A DNA stretch of 6,362 nucleotides from Cytophagales bacterium (GTDB lineage: Bacteria > Bacteroidota > Bacteroidia > Cytophagales > Amoebophilaceae). Where the stretch lies: NCBI GenBank assembly GCA_022360235.1, contig JAKSDE010000150.1:1-6362 (forward strand), given 5' to 3'. How positions within the stretch are numbered: position 1 is the first letter of the stretch; the number at the start of each line of letters is the position of its first letter. Shown one piece after another: positions 6,285 to 6,362 of the stretch. Made by a program: the position numbers and the translations under genes. The notes under the pieces were generated by a model. The model saw nothing but the letters and a program-made list of their open reading frames with translations. It had not been told where the DNA came from and ran no database searches.

Positions 6285-6362
6285 CTAAAATAATAGCGCT
6301 AACCCTTTGATATCGTGTGCTATTTGACGCATACTGCTGGCTACTAATTTAGCCTCTAAATG
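6285..6362 (-). CDS. Possible 3' end of an unidentified gene (partial)
   Basis: A minus-strand frame is open from the window edge to a TAG at 6287-6285 and gives 25 residues: HLEAKLVASSMRQIAHDI followed by KGLALLF. I do not recognise it with confidence. MRQIAHDIKG resembles the His-containing motif of histidine phosphotransfer (HPt) domains (roughly AHxLKG), but an HPt domain would continue past this stop, so either the resemblance is chance or the gene is truncated. An ATG on the plus strand at 6360-6362 means a gene starting there cannot be excluded either. Confidence 0.3.
   Translation of the reverse strand, partial: HLEAKLVASSMRQIAHDIKGLALLF

Noticed and set aside
1..6362. CRISPR array, phage genes, transposase, toxin-antitoxin or defence system
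   Set aside because: No regular spaced repeats and no coding sequence of these kinds; all clear genes are core metabolism or translation apart from the DUF72 protein.

Overview
The window looks like a piece of a Bacteroidota chromosome, AT-rich and probably from the Cytophagales side. Three things point there. Two sites match the Bacteroidota promoter consensus (TAnnTTTG, one with an upstream TTTG at 20 bases). The protein starts are preceded by A-rich sequence rather than a Shine-Dalgarno. The DUF72 protein has the MKFGKV-type N-terminal extension I associate with this phylum. The very eukaryote-like class Ia ribonucleotide reductase and the scattered short repeats would fit a host-associated lineage such as Amoebophilaceae, but that is inference, not proof.

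Layout. Positions 1-270 (+) hold a highly structured RNA, cut by the window start. Its last 60 bases align by eye with the 3' end of tmRNA, but with a changed T-loop and no CCA. It faces a DUF72/YecE-family gene on the minus strand (392-1303). An intergenic stretch (1304-1689) follows, with small inverted repeats and a dispersed repeat of about 21 bases. Next, on the minus strand, is the ribosomal protein pair rplU-rpmA (2268 down to 1690), separated by only 3 bases. A 373-base divergent region (2269-2641) carries a minus promoter for rplU-rpmA and a strong plus promoter for nrdB, followed by a leader of about 105 bases with mutually exclusive stems. Then come nrdB (2642-3637) and nrdA (3691-6069), an operon with a 7-bp hairpin in the 53-base gap. 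The last 293 bases hold a second copy of the dispersed repeat and the 3' end of a possible minus-strand gene at the window edge.

How it fits together. NrdB (radical-generating beta subunit) and NrdA (catalytic and allosteric alpha subunit) together make an aerobic class Ia ribonucleotide reductase that supplies dNTPs; every catalytic residue I looked for is present in both. L21 and L27 are 50S ribosomal proteins in their usual order. The DUF72 protein has no settled function and no evident link to its neighbours.

The window is mostly ordinary core genome. The points most worth a second look are the 5' structured RNA with its degenerate tmRNA-like end, the nrdB leader with competing stems and a start-stop (ATG TAG) element behind a good Shine-Dalgarno, and the NrdA loop-2 substitutions.
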